The notes under the pieces were generated by a model. It searched no databases. It saw nothing but the letters and a program-made list of their open reading frames with translations, and was not told the DNA's origin. From NCBI GenBank assembly GCA_040381075.1, contig JBEIHX010000001.1:186001-250000 (forward strand): a stretch of DNA of 64,000 nucleotides, in the 5' to 3' direction. Source of the stretch: JBEIHX01 sp040381075 (lineage in GTDB: Bacteria; Pseudomonadota; Alphaproteobacteria; Caulobacterales; Aquidulcibacteraceae). The translations under genes and the position numbers were made by a program. Of this stretch, positions 53,196-62,222 are shown one piece after another; position 1 is the first letter of the stretch, and every line of letters starts with the position of its first letter.

Positions 53196-54560
53196 TCAAT
53201 CGACCCTGTCCTGGCTGAAGTACCGCCCGCCCAGTCCATAAAGGATCGCACCGATCACAAAGGAGCTGGTGGCGGCCAGCAGCGCGATGCGCAACCCCTC
53301 CTGAGCAAAGTGGACGGACAGTGCGTCGCTTGCCACCCCAATCAGCCAACTGCCAAGTCCTTGACCAATCAGCGCGGACACAAACATGGTGATCGCCACA
53401 GCGACGCCTCGCATGCGCGGGGGGACAGTCGACTGGATGGCGGCGGAGGCAGGACCGACAGTCAGGCCAAGCAGAAACGATGACGTCGCAACGAAGACCA
53501 GCAGCAAGGGAAGCGAGGACGCTGTGAAAATCAGGGCGTTGGTCAGCGTGACGCCCAGATTGACAAGACCTGGCAGCCACATTTCCCATCTGCGGTCATG
53601 TTTGAGGAGCTGAGCGCTGAAGGACGCGCCAACGGCAAGTCCGATGAGAAAACCAGCGCCGGACGCCGGTCCGTACATGGCGCCGACCTCGCTCAGGGTC
53701 AGGCCATGGGAACGCACAAGGAAACTCGGCATCCAATAGCCAATCCCCAGCAGGCTGAAGGTGGTGAAGGAGTAGCCGCCCACGATCATTTGGAAGGTTC
53801 GGTTGGAGGCCAGCGCCTGCAGTGTTTCACCGAGGGTCGGCGGCTGTCCAACTGCGCCGGCAGCGTCTGACACGCCCGCCTGCGCAGGCCTTGCTCCGTC
53901 AAAACCGCCCCGCCCGGGTTCGCGAACGACAGCAAGTATGAGCAGCATCAGCACTATTCCGGGCGCGCCCATCCAGAAGAAAGTCGCCCGCCAGCCGATC
54001 TGATCGGCGAGCACTCCGGCAATGGCGATGCCGCCGATCGTGCCGATGCCGACACCCGCCTGGATCAGGGCGAGGACGCTTGCGCGGTGTGTGGGGCGCA
54101 CCATGTCGCCGATCATGGAGTACTTGCTCGGCACAGAACCTGCGTCGCCAAGACCGATCAGGCCGCGCGCTGCGAACAATTGCCAGAACGAGGTCACGAG
54201 CCCGCCCGCAGACGTGGCGACGGCGTATATGCCCACGGAGAGTGCAAGCACCTTCGGACGCGACCATACGTCGGTCAGCCGTCCGGCCAGCAGTCCAAAC
54301 ACGGCGTAGCAGACCGCGCCGGCGAAGCTCAGAAGCCCGATCTGACTATCGCTGATGCGCAGGTCCTGTTTGATCGGCTGAACCAGGACGGACAGGACCA
54401 CGCGGTCGGTGGCGCAGAAGGCGTTGACCAAAAAGAAGAGAAGCACCACGGACGGCACATAGATGCGCGCGCCGACCGATCGCCTGGCGATGGGCGTCCT
54501 GTCGACGGCCGGCAGGGCGTGTGGCGATGCAGGGCCGGACGGTTCAGGCTGCTCAGTCAC
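53196..54560 (-). CDS. MFS transporter (spinster-like)
   Basis: The 454-residue protein has twelve predicted hydrophobic helices, starting at YVPSVVLLFFLVNAFCATDRVVLSVL. The conserved loop after helix 2 reads GRLTDVWSRPKVL, matching the G-x-x-x-D-R/W-x-x-R pattern. The layout resembles spinster-type transporters that handle lipids or organic acids. Direction of transport is not determinable. It is preceded by the TonB-dependent receptor and followed by the ligase, suggesting import across outer then inner membrane and activation. GTG 54560 is preferred over 54662. Confidence 0.87.
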   Translation of the reverse strand: MTEQPEPSGPASPHALPAVDRTPIARRSVGARIYVPSVVLLFFLVNAFCATDRVVLSVLVQPIKQDLRISDSQIGLLSFAGAVCYAVFGLLAGRLTDVWSRPKVLALSVGIYAVATSAGGLVTSFWQLFAARGLIGLGDAGSVPSKYSMIGDMVRPTHRASVLALIQAGVGIGTIGGIAIAGVLADQIGWRATFFWMGAPGIVLMLLILAVVREPGRGGFDGARPAQAGVSDAAGAVGQPPTLGETLQALASNRTFQMIVGGYSFTTFSLLGIGYWMPSFLVRSHGLTLSEVGAMYGPASGAGFLIGLAVGASFSAQLLKHDRRWEMWLPGLVNLGVTLTNALIFTASSLPLLLVFVATSSFLLGLTVGPASAAIQSTVPPRMRGVAVAITMFVSALIGQGLGSWLIGVASDALSVHFAQEGLRIALLAATSSFVIGAILYGLGGRYFSQDRVD

Positions 54561-54702
54561 CGATGGCTGCCTTCTGTGCTGGCGCACCGCGTCCGGACCG
54601 TCGCTGGATGCTGCACACCCCAAGGCCGGCCGAACTGGCCGGTCTGGCGCTGCGGCGCCCACCGGGCGCCGCAGCTCGTTGGACTGGACACCTGAGCTGC
54701 TG

Positions 54703-56970
54703 TCAGAAGCTCAGGTTCGCCGCCACCCCGATGGTGCGTGGCCGATTGATGAACTGATAGGAGATCGGGTTGCCGGCAATGAATTGGGTCACCGCAACTT
54801 CGTTGGTGACGTTGTCTGCGAACAGGCTGAGGCCGATGCCGTTTTTCAACTCAATTCCCGTGCGCAGATCGAGAAGGCTGTAGGCCTCCATCACGGGTGT
54901 GAGCTGACCAAGCACGGGAACCCGGTCACCGACATAGCGGTAGGTTGCGTTGGCGGTGAAGAAGTTTCCGCTTGACCCGATGGGGCTGCGCCAATTGGCC
55001 AGCAGGCTGCCGGCGTTCTCGGGGGTGCCCGGCAGCGGATCGCCCGGATCGATAGAAACACCCCCGCCGGAGACCACGGCCGGCCCGGTCACGGTTGCAT
55101 CCGAATATGTGTAGGCAAGCGCGAACGACAGATTGTCGGTCGCCTTCCAGGCCGCCTCCAGCTCGAAGCCGTTGATCTCAGCCCGGCTGACGTTGCGAAC
55201 CGATGAGTAGAAGGTCACCAGATCAATAGTCGACAGCTGGATGTCGCTCCAGTCAATGCGATAGACAGCAGCGTTCAGGACCAGGCGCTTGTTGAACAGG
55301 GACGACCGCACGCCAAGTTCATAATTCCAGAGCGAATCGGACGTGTAGGAGGTGTCCGGTATGGACACGGGAACCGAGGTGCCGAAGTTAAAGCCGCCGG
55401 GACGGTAGCCTGACGCCGCATTGAGATAGAACAGCAGGTCTGGCGTCGCTTTATAGCTCAGGTTCACCTTATAGGTGGCGACTGTTTCAGACGCCGCCTG
55501 CGAGCGACCGACGAGGGCTGGCCGTCCGGCCGGTTCAACTTTGCCGCGGGCGTAGACGAAGCGATAGTCGTTCTCCACATCGGCCGTCCGCGCGCCCAGC
55601 GTGAGGTCGAACTTGTCGGTGAAGTGCAGCGTCGCCTCACCGAAGAACGACAGTTCTTCGTAGGACAAGGCGCGGCCCGAATCGATGCCGCGATCGCCGA
55701 CGGCCAGCGGCCCCCGAGGACCAAGGATAATGTTCAGCAATGTCGGGTTGCCTGAAACAACTGCCAGCGTCGCAGCCGTGCCGGTCGTTTTTTCCCGGTA
55801 AACACCAACGATCCAGTCCACCGGCCTGTTCTCGCCCGTGGACGCAAGACGGAATTCAATGGTGTCGCTTTCCCCGCTATTGATGGTGCGGTTATTCAGA
55901 TAGACGTCCGTCAGCCCGACGATATCGGCCGCCTCGAACTTGGTGTCCACGTCCGTGTTTTTCCGGGCGAGGATCAGCGTCGCGTCGGCGCCGTCGAACT
56001 TGTAGTTGAATTCACCCGAGAAGATTGACGCCTCACGGATCGCCGGCTGGCGATGCTGAGCGACCAGACGGCTCGTGCTGACCGGCGTCGTCACCGCAGG
56101 AGTGAAGGGGTTGAAGTCAACCGGATAGGTTGCGGTGATCGCCTGGATGCTGCCGAGATCGATCTTGTTGTAGAGCGCGGTGAGATCGACGGTAAGGCGA
56201 TCGTTCGGCGTCCAGCGGAAGGCTGCACGTCCGCCATAGGTATTCTCATCGTTCGCACCCGGCTCCTGGGTCGTCCCGATCACGTCGATGAATCCGGAGT
56301 TGTCATACCCGTAGCCGACCAGACGCAGCGCCGCCGTCTCGCCGAGCGGAATGTTGACATGCCCCTCGACACCCTTGTTCCAGTCGCCATTATCAGTTGA
56401 GGAGACGAAGGTGTTGACCCGTCCTGACAGCGCCTCGGTTGACGGCTTGTTCGTGATGTATCGCACCACCCCGCCCATTGCGCTTTGGCCGTAGAGGGTT
56501 CCCTGCGGACCGCGCAGAACTTCCACCCGGGCGAGGTCGATAAACCGATAGTCCGGCGTCTTTTGCACGGTGCTGCTGATCGGAACCTGATCAAGATAGG
56601 CGGCGGTGGTCGAATTCACGATGGAGTCGGCGTTGGATTGGGTGCCGGTTGCTGTGCCGACGCCGCGAATGATAATTTCGTTGTTGCCGGGCTGGTTGTT
56701 TGTAAGCTGGACGCCGGGCACCAGCTGGACAGCCGCGCCGACGGAGACGATGCCCCGGTCTTCGAGTTCGACGCCGGACAGGGCGCTGACAGCGAGCGGT
56801 GTGTCCTGCAACTCGGTCGTCCGCCGCGTCGCCGTCACGATGACGACCTCCGGCTCACTCGTTGCGCCTGTCTCGCGCGCCTGCGACGCTTCCTGCGCCT
56901 GCACGGCGCCCGCGCCAGCGGCCGAGGCAAGAAGCGCGATCACCGCGCCCGCGATAGGTCCATGCTTCAT
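54703..56970 (-). CDS. TonB-dependent outer-membrane receptor
   Basis: This 755-residue receptor has a signal peptide with cleavage likely after AVQAQ (about residue 26), a TonB-box-like VVIVTATRR and a plug domain with VLRGPQGTLYGQSAMGGVVRY (about 150-170). A beta-barrel follows, ending in the terminal phenylalanine of IGVAANLSF. This subgroup in sphingomonads and Caulobacterales imports hydrophobic catabolic substrates as well as siderophores. Its position at the head of a transporter-ligase-PhyH-hydrolase operon points to a carbon substrate rather than iron. Confidence 0.93.
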   Translation of the reverse strand: MKHGPIAGAVIALLASAAGAGAVQAQEASQARETGATSEPEVVIVTATRRTTELQDTPLAVSALSGVELEDRGIVSVGAAVQLVPGVQLTNNQPGNNEIIIRGVGTATGTQSNADSIVNSTTAAYLDQVPISSTVQKTPDYRFIDLARVEVLRGPQGTLYGQSAMGGVVRYITNKPSTEALSGRVNTFVSSTDNGDWNKGVEGHVNIPLGETAALRLVGYGYDNSGFIDVIGTTQEPGANDENTYGGRAAFRWTPNDRLTVDLTALYNKIDLGSIQAITATYPVDFNPFTPAVTTPVSTSRLVAQHRQPAIREASIFSGEFNYKFDGADATLILARKNTDVDTKFEAADIVGLTDVYLNNRTINSGESDTIEFRLASTGENRPVDWIVGVYREKTTGTAATLAVVSGNPTLLNIILGPRGPLAVGDRGIDSGRALSYEELSFFGEATLHFTDKFDLTLGARTADVENDYRFVYARGKVEPAGRPALVGRSQAASETVATYKVNLSYKATPDLLFYLNAASGYRPGGFNFGTSVPVSIPDTSYTSDSLWNYELGVRSSLFNKRLVLNAAVYRIDWSDIQLSTIDLVTFYSSVRNVSRAEINGFELEAAWKATDNLSFALAYTYSDATVTGPAVVSGGGVSIDPGDPLPGTPENAGSLLANWRSPIGSSGNFFTANATYRYVGDRVPVLGQLTPVMEAYSLLDLRTGIELKNGIGLSLFADNVTNEVAVTQFIAGNPISYQFINRPRTIGVAANLSF

Positions 56971-57468
56971 CTTTCTCTCCCCTCAACGCTGTCACTGATC
57001 GCGCCGCTCCTGGCTGCGCGTCATCCCGTTTTGCGGGCCGATCTCAGGAACTTCACCCATCGGCCTGACAGGACTTTTATGATGGCCGACAGGCGAGTGT
57101 CTCTGGAGCCTGCTGGCCGTCGCAAGGGGTTGGCGCGCCATCCGGGGAAGCAGTTTCGGACGACAGTGCGCCCGCAGGCCGGCCCAGGCGGGTGACAGCT
57201 TATTCAACCCGCCCTGCCGGACACCGGCCAGGCGCTGCGCGGTTCCAGGCCGGCCAGGCTGCGGCGCAACCGAGCCGCAGCAGGACGGGTTAGCCCGTTG
57301 GCGCGAAATGCCAAGCGGCCAGCCGCAATCTCCCCGTCGCACGGGGACGCCGCCTGCCTATGCTTGAAACAAGGTGGGTCCCTCGTCCGTGCTCCACGGT
57401 TGGAAGCGCTCCCACGCAGGGACCCGACGCCCGGCAGGGAGCTGCCGAGCCCGATTGCGGAGGACGAC
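56971..57468. other. 498-bp divergent control region with two hairpins
   Basis: It lies between the receptor (minus) and SnoaL-like (plus) starts. An 8-pair stem is at 57258-57265 with 57274-57281 (GCTGCGGC and its complement), and a 5-pair stem lies at 57285-57298. TCGGCC at 57060-57065 and GGCCGA at 57084-57089 form a spaced inverted repeat near the receptor start. The region is long enough to carry two regulated promoters. Confidence 0.5.
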
Positions 57469-57921
57469 GTGACCACACAGCCCGACCCACAGCGCGCCGA
57501 GGCGCCGGCGGCTGCTGGCGCATCTGACCTTGATGTCGAGATGCGCGCCTATGTGGCCCGCTGGTATGACGCTTTCCCGAACGCCGACGCTGACGCCATG
57601 GCGGATTTTTACACCGAGGACGCCCGGCTCTATCTGTCAGGTCTTCCCGGCGTGCGGGGACGCGACGCAGCGGCGCGATTTCTTGCGCGCATGGCTGGTG
57701 CGGTGGACATGGTGATCCGTCATGAGGTGACGGACGTCGAGCGCCTTGGCGGTGATGTCGCGCTGATCACTGGCAGCGCCTGGGTGGTGAGCACGCCCAA
57801 GGCGGGCGGCCCCCCGATCAAGGACGCATCCCGCTTCATCATGGTGGTGCGGCGGGAGGCCGACGGGGCCTGGCGCTGCAGTTACGACGCATCGCAGCAC
57901 ACACCGGATGTGCGCGCGTGA
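57469..57921 (+). CDS. SnoaL/NTF2-like protein (ketosteroid-isomerase fold)
   Basis: This 150-residue protein has the cone-shaped NTF2-like fold signature: WYDAFPNADADAMADFYTEDARLYL, then VRGRDAAARFL and RFIMVVRREADGAWRCSYDASQH. The fold is shared by ketosteroid isomerases, polyketide cyclases and many accessory proteins, so substrate is open. GTG 57469 has GCGGAGGA about five bases upstream, which rejects the longer frame from 57298. It begins a tightly overlapping set of plus-strand genes. Confidence 0.82.
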   Translation: MTTQPDPQRAEAPAAAGASDLDVEMRAYVARWYDAFPNADADAMADFYTEDARLYLSGLPGVRGRDAAARFLARMAGAVDMVIRHEVTDVERLGGDVALITGSAWVVSTPKAGGPPIKDASRFIMVVRREADGAWRCSYDASQHTPDVRA

Positions 57922-58787
57922 GCGGCAGTTCTGCGCCCGGCCCCGCACCGCTTTATCCAGATGCGTTCTTTCTCTATGCGGAGACGTATCTGCCGCATGA
58001 CGCGGCCCGGTCTGACACGCTGAACGCCCTGAAGCGATGCGCTGAGGGAACGGCGCGGGAGACCCCAGACGTCGTCACCTACTTCTTTCGCCCCTCTCCG
58101 CTCACTGAAATGATCGGCCGCCGCACGCATCCGCAGTGCGTCGCCCTGGAGTCGACCGAACTCTATCTGACGCCGGCCGGCTTTCGCGAGCATCTGACCA
58201 CGCCTGAGTTCCGCGAGGGTTTGCGCGCCATGTATCGCGGAACAAGACGTTTGGGCGCGCGCATCTTCTGGATCGGCGCAACCCCCGCCAGCGACATGAT
58301 GCACAACATCTTTCGCTCCGATCCACAAGCCCGGCCCATTGCGGCTGTCGTGGCTTCGCTGTTCAATCCGGGCGTTGCTGCAAGCGCCCCTGCTGAGGAC
58401 GCGGTATTGGTCTCGATGGCCGCCGAAGTGGCGAGCGGAGACGGCGCACGGGCTATCGATACGGTGCGCGCTCTTCACAGGACGCTGACTGCGTCCTCTT
58501 TCGTCGCCTTCTTCCATCCGCTTGCGCCGGAGATGATGCGCATCTTCTTCGTGGCTCCGCTGACGGCGCGCCAGCCGCCGACGCGCCTTGGCGAAGATCT
58601 CGCTGCGCTCGGCGCGCCGGACAGCGGGATGACGCAGGTGCGCGGCGTTGTGTCAGGGGCGCGCGCGCGCCAAGACCTGGCGGCTGCGGTCGCCGCAGCG
58701 CCGGGCGTCTGGACGCTGACCGGGCCGCAATGCGCCGGCCATGTCCTGCATCCAGCCTTCGCAGCCCAGTTGCAGAGGGGCGCATGA
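57918..58787 (+). CDS. Tandem dimeric alpha/beta-barrel (ABM-like) protein, function unknown
   Basis: I do not recognise a named family for this 289-residue protein. The first half (FFLYAETYLP, TLNALKRCAEGTARETPDVVTYFF, LESTELYLTPAGFREHLTTPEF) follows the pattern of antibiotic-biosynthesis-monooxygenase-like dimeric ferredoxin barrels. The second half (AVLVSMAAEV to RIFFVAPL) looks like a weaker second copy. Such domains act as cofactor-free oxygenases or stress proteins. No membrane or signal segment is seen. The GTG start overlaps the SnoaL-like stop (GTGA), and its stop overlaps the cupin start (ATGA). Confidence 0.7.
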   Translation: MSGSSAPGPAPLYPDAFFLYAETYLPHDAARSDTLNALKRCAEGTARETPDVVTYFFRPSPLTEMIGRRTHPQCVALESTELYLTPAGFREHLTTPEFREGLRAMYRGTRRLGARIFWIGATPASDMMHNIFRSDPQARPIAAVVASLFNPGVAASAPAEDAVLVSMAAEVASGDGARAIDTVRALHRTLTASSFVAFFHPLAPEMMRIFFVAPLTARQPPTRLGEDLAALGAPDSGMTQVRGVVSGARARQDLAAAVAAAPGVWTLTGPQCAGHVLHPAFAAQLQRGA

Positions 58788-59338
58788 AGCGCGTCATCAC
58801 CTATCGCGATGCGCAGGGCCTTGGGAGATTGCGCCTTTCGCAAGCGAGCGCCCGCGATCTTGATGTTACAGCGGTTGGCTGGCGTGAAATCTGGTCGACC
58901 TTCCCTGAGGATGCCTGCTACCCGCATGCCGCCGACGGCGACCCGACGTGCGAGCCCCGCTGGCGCAGCGTGTTTCCGGCGCCAGGCCAAACCATTTTCC
59001 GCGTCCTGGAATATCGCCCTGAGGAGGCGCGAGCTGGCGAACCGATCTGGTCGGAGCGCGAGCAGGAGACAATTCAGGCGTGTCTGCCGGGCCTGCTGGA
59101 GAGCTTGGATCCGCAGGAACCGGGAATGCACGCGACCCATAGCGTTGATTACATCGTCATCATCAGCGGTGCGATCGTTCTTGATGTCGATGGCGGAGCG
59201 TCGATCGAGCTCGGGCCGGGCGATGTGGTGGTCCAGAACGGAGCGCGCCACGCATGGCGTCCGCTCGGGCGGGTCACCATGGCCTGTGTGCTTGTCGGCG
59301 TGGCCGCCGATCATGCAACCACGCGCACGGCGCGATGA
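58784..59338 (+). CDS. Cupin-domain protein
   Basis: This 184-residue protein has a C-terminal cupin barrel: MHATHSVDYIVIISGAIVLDVDGG, then IELGPGDVVVQNGARHAW. The first cupin motif has H-x-x-x-x-D-Y in place of two full histidines, and the second has the histidine of RHAW, so metal binding is possible. The N-terminal 100 residues hold a conserved-looking FRVLEYRPEEAR. The ATG at 58784 overlaps the previous stop. Role unknown; it could be a dioxygenase, isomerase or binding protein. Confidence 0.78.
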   Translation: MKRVITYRDAQGLGRLRLSQASARDLDVTAVGWREIWSTFPEDACYPHAADGDPTCEPRWRSVFPAPGQTIFRVLEYRPEEARAGEPIWSEREQETIQACLPGLLESLDPQEPGMHATHSVDYIVIISGAIVLDVDGGASIELGPGDVVVQNGARHAWRPLGRVTMACVLVGVAADHATTRTAR

Positions 59339-59353
59339 CTTGGGGGGACGGCC

Positions 59354-60250
59354 ATGACCACATATACCACCATCCGTTATGAAACGCCCGCTGATGGGGT
59401 GGCGCGCATAGTCCTTGCCCGTCCGGAAAAGCGCAACGCCCAGAACACGCGCATGCTCTACGAACTCAACGCCGCCTTTGAGGCAGCCGCGGTTGATGAC
59501 GCCATCAAGGTTGTCGTGCTGGCTGCGGACGGGGCGCATTTCTCGGCAGGCCATGACCTTGGCGAAACTGACCGGCGCGCGACGCTGGAGGAGTTCAAAT
59601 CCGTCGGACTGTGGTGTGGTTATGGGTGCGCCGGCGCCGAGGGTCACATGGGGTACGAGAAAGAAGTCTACATCGGCTTCAGCGAGCGCTGGCGCAACTT
59701 TGCCAAGCCGACCATAGCGTGCGTGCAGGGCAAATGCATCGCCGGGGGGCTGATGCTGGTGTGGCCCTGTGACATCATCATCGCCTCGCAGGAGGCTGAG
59801 TTCTGTGACAACACCGTCAATATGGGAATTTGCGGCGCGGAGTATTTCAACCATCCGTGGGAAATGGGCGTACGCAAGGCGAAGGAATTCCTGTTCACGG
59901 CGGATACCATGACAGCGGCGGAAGCCTGGCGACTGGGCATGGTCAATCATGTGGTGCCGCGCGATGCTCTTGACACCTTCACTCTCGACCTCGCCGTCAG
60001 GATAGCACGCAAGCCGATGTTCGCCCTCAAGCTGATCAAGGAAGCGGTGAATACGGCGCAGGACAGCCAGGGCCGCGTGACGGCGATGAAGGCGAGCTTT
60101 GCGCTGCATCAGCTGTCTCACAGCCACAACATGGAGCTGTACGGCGTTCGGGCAGACCCGACTTTCCTTCGGTCGTCCGGCTTCGCAGACAAGAACCCGC
60201 GCTTCGCCCAGGCGCGCGCACCGACCTCGGAAAAACCCAACGAGAATTAG
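59354..60250 (+). CDS. Crotonase-fold protein lacking both hydratase glutamates
   Basis: This 298-residue crotonase has LARPEKRNAQNTRML, the oxyanion loop GAHFSAGHDLGETD and GKCIAGGLMLVWPCDIIIAS. At the first hydratase glutamate (CELAMMCD in rat enoyl-CoA hydratase) it has methionine. At the second (QPEINLG) it has threonine in DNTVNMG. It is therefore unlikely to hydrate enoyl-CoA by the standard mechanism and may catalyse another CoA-thioester reaction. It lies 15 bases after the cupin gene and ends the SnoaL/ABM/cupin/crotonase unit. A TetR gene follows on the same strand. Confidence 0.87.
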   Translation: MTTYTTIRYETPADGVARIVLARPEKRNAQNTRMLYELNAAFEAAAVDDAIKVVVLAADGAHFSAGHDLGETDRRATLEEFKSVGLWCGYGCAGAEGHMGYEKEVYIGFSERWRNFAKPTIACVQGKCIAGGLMLVWPCDIIIASQEAEFCDNTVNMGICGAEYFNHPWEMGVRKAKEFLFTADTMTAAEAWRLGMVNHVVPRDALDTFTLDLAVRIARKPMFALKLIKEAVNTAQDSQGRVTAMKASFALHQLSHSHNMELYGVRADPTFLRSSGFADKNPRFAQARAPTSEKPNEN

Positions 60251-60528
60251 GTCTGGGTCGTCCTCCTATTCATGCTCCAGGTCGTCCCCTTTGGTTGTGC
60301 GGGGACAAATGCGGAGATATCCGGGTCGCGATGGCGGCGGGCCCGCACCGCGGCGGAGTTTGCTGGGGCGCGTGCGACTGCGCGCTGGCGCCGCCCGCCT
60401 GGCCTGGCTGCGGTTGGGCCCTCACGGCATCCGCGCGTGTTGCTCTGCGGGCTGCGTCACGCCAACCTGTGCCCCGCTGTGGCGGGGCAGCGCGCCGGCA
60501 GTGTAGACTCCCGCGGGAAGAGGCAACC

Positions 60529-61212
60529 GTGGCGCGATCACCCATTTCGCAGCAAGAATCGGCCCCTGCCGGACGGCGGGTCGGGCGCAAGGCGCACCGG
60601 GCGTTGTCCGGCGGCGGCGAAGGTCCCTTCAGTCGGGAGTCCCTGCACCAGAGCAAGACTGAGGCGATTATCGCGGCAGCGGCCCGACTGATCCATGAGC
60701 GGGGAGTGTCGGGGACATCGCTCGATGATGTCGCCGAAGCGCTCGGGATCACCAAGCCGGCGGTCTACTATTACATCCCAAGCAAGGAAGAATTGATCTT
60801 CCAGTGTCATATGCGGATCGTGCGCCATCAGGCGGCCGCGATCGATGCGGCGGCGGCTCACACCGGTCCGGGCATTGAAAAGATCCGCATTTTTGTGCGT
60901 GACTACGCGCAGTTCGTGTGGTCTGCCGACTCCGGGCTGCCGCGATTATGGCATGACCGTTCCTTGAGCGCGCCAAGGCGGCGCGCGGTCAACAAAGCCT
61001 ATTTCGAGCAATCCGATCGCGTGGTGAGGATCATCGAGGCGGCGATGGGCGACCGCAGTCTGAGGCGTCGTGACCCGTTGGTCGTCGAGCGGGCGCTTGT
61101 GAGTTCGATCCTGTGGGTGCCCATCTGGTACTCAGAGCGCGACGTCCCCTACGATCAAGACAAACTGCTCGATGAACTCCTGCAGATCTTCTTCCGCGGC
61201 CTGCAGGCCTGA
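60529..61212 (+). CDS. TetR-family transcriptional regulator
   Basis: This 227-residue repressor has an N-terminal helix-turn-helix (about 43-90: AIIAAAARLIHERGVSGTSLDDVAEALGITKPAVYYYIPSKEEL) and an all-helical ligand domain. The first 40 residues are basic and of low conservation. GTG 60529 follows GAAGAGG by five bases, which sets the start against the longer frame from 60295. TetR regulators in such clusters usually sense acyl-CoA or free acid. The palindrome at 62223-62251 is a candidate site. Confidence 0.87.
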   Translation: MARSPISQQESAPAGRRVGRKAHRALSGGGEGPFSRESLHQSKTEAIIAAAARLIHERGVSGTSLDDVAEALGITKPAVYYYIPSKEELIFQCHMRIVRHQAAAIDAAAAHTGPGIEKIRIFVRDYAQFVWSADSGLPRLWHDRSLSAPRRRAVNKAYFEQSDRVVRIIEAAMGDRSLRRRDPLVVERALVSSILWVPIWYSERDVPYDQDKLLDELLQIFFRGLQA

Positions 61213-61266
61213 GCATCGACTGTCTCCTGCCCGGTACATTGCCCCGCGCCATGACGGTGCGGCGCC

Positions 61267-62166
61267 TCAGGACAATCGCGACTCGATGAACGCGCCAATC
61301 GCCTTGATCGCGTCTCGACCCTCATCGAGTTCGCTCGCGAACCAATGCCAGACGTGAAACATGTCAGGCCACACCTCGAATGTCAGATCCACGCCATCCC
61401 GGCGCGCGATGTGTGCGATTGCGATTGCATCGTCGAGCAGGACCTCACCGCCGCCAACCTGGATCAGCATTGGTGGCAGCCCCTGCAGACTGGCGAAAAT
61501 TGGTGAAACATACGGGCCTCGAGGATCGCCGCCGCCCACATAGGCCTTGGCGCCGATGGCCAGCGGAACGGTGCTGGCGATGTCGCGCCCAACATTGCGG
61601 GTCAGGGATTGACCGGACAGGGTCATGTCAACCCAGGGCGAGACGGGGACTGCGAGCGCTGGCATAGGCAGCCGGCCTTCGTCGCGGATCCTGAGGAGGG
61701 CCGCGATCGTCAGACCACCGCCGGCTGACTCTCCGGACAGGCAAATGTTCGCCGGATCGTGACCCTGATCCAGCAGCCAGGCATAGGCGTCGAGCACGTC
61801 GTCAAGCGCTGCTGGAAACGGATGCTCCGGCGCCAGTCGATAGTCGACGCTCAAAACGCGCGCGCGCGCCGCCCGCGACAGGTGTGCGCAACATTCTCGT
61901 ACAGTCCTGGGAGAGCCGGAAATGTAGCAGCCGCCGTGGATGTAAAGGATGACACGGGTGACCAATGCGTTTGGCGCGTCAACGAATTCCGCTGGCGCGG
62001 CGCCCGCCAGAACTGACGTAACGACAACGTCTTCCGGCGGCGGATAGCGTCCTTCGAAGGACGCCATGGCTTGGCGCACACCCGTCAGGCTTTGGGAGAA
62101 CGCCTCCCGGACTGGGCGCTGGGCGTCCAGGGTCTGCATCAGCCGGGTGTAACTCTCGCTCGCCAT
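61267..62166 (-). CDS. HSL-like alpha/beta hydrolase
   Basis: This 299-residue hydrolase has the oxyanion motif YIHGGCY (HGGC 77-80), DYRLAPEHPFPAALDD, the nucleophile S147 in SGESAGGGL, an acidic residue near GGGEVLLDDAI, and FHVWHWF with the catalytic histidine. It is an esterase or lipase of the hormone-sensitive-lipase group with no signal peptide. ATG 62166 has GGGGAG seven bases upstream; the GTG at 62181 is less likely. It is transcribed alone and carries a strong palindrome 57 bases upstream. It is the last catabolic gene before rlpA. Confidence 0.88.
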   Translation of the reverse strand: MASESYTRLMQTLDAQRPVREAFSQSLTGVRQAMASFEGRYPPPEDVVVTSVLAGAAPAEFVDAPNALVTRVILYIHGGCYISGSPRTVRECCAHLSRAARARVLSVDYRLAPEHPFPAALDDVLDAYAWLLDQGHDPANICLSGESAGGGLTIAALLRIRDEGRLPMPALAVPVSPWVDMTLSGQSLTRNVGRDIASTVPLAIGAKAYVGGGDPRGPYVSPIFASLQGLPPMLIQVGGGEVLLDDAIAIAHIARRDGVDLTFEVWPDMFHVWHWFASELDEGRDAIKAIGAFIESRLS

Positions 62167-62222
62167 GAACTGTCTCCCCACGTGCGTGCCTGTGCGGCGC
62201 AGGCGTCGAACCTAAGGGTAGG

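Noticed and set aside
56971..57468. Possible riboswitch or attenuator from the two hairpins in the receptor/SnoaL gap.
   Set aside because: The stems do not match any riboswitch pattern I know and no T-run or alternative pairing is clear.
18216..62166. A complete steroid ring-degradation pathway.
   Set aside because: Ligases, unlike dehydrogenase pairs and thiolases resemble sterol side-chain enzymes, but no KstD, Ksh, Hsa or P450-like gene is present, so only side-chain or branched-acid catabolism can be proposed.
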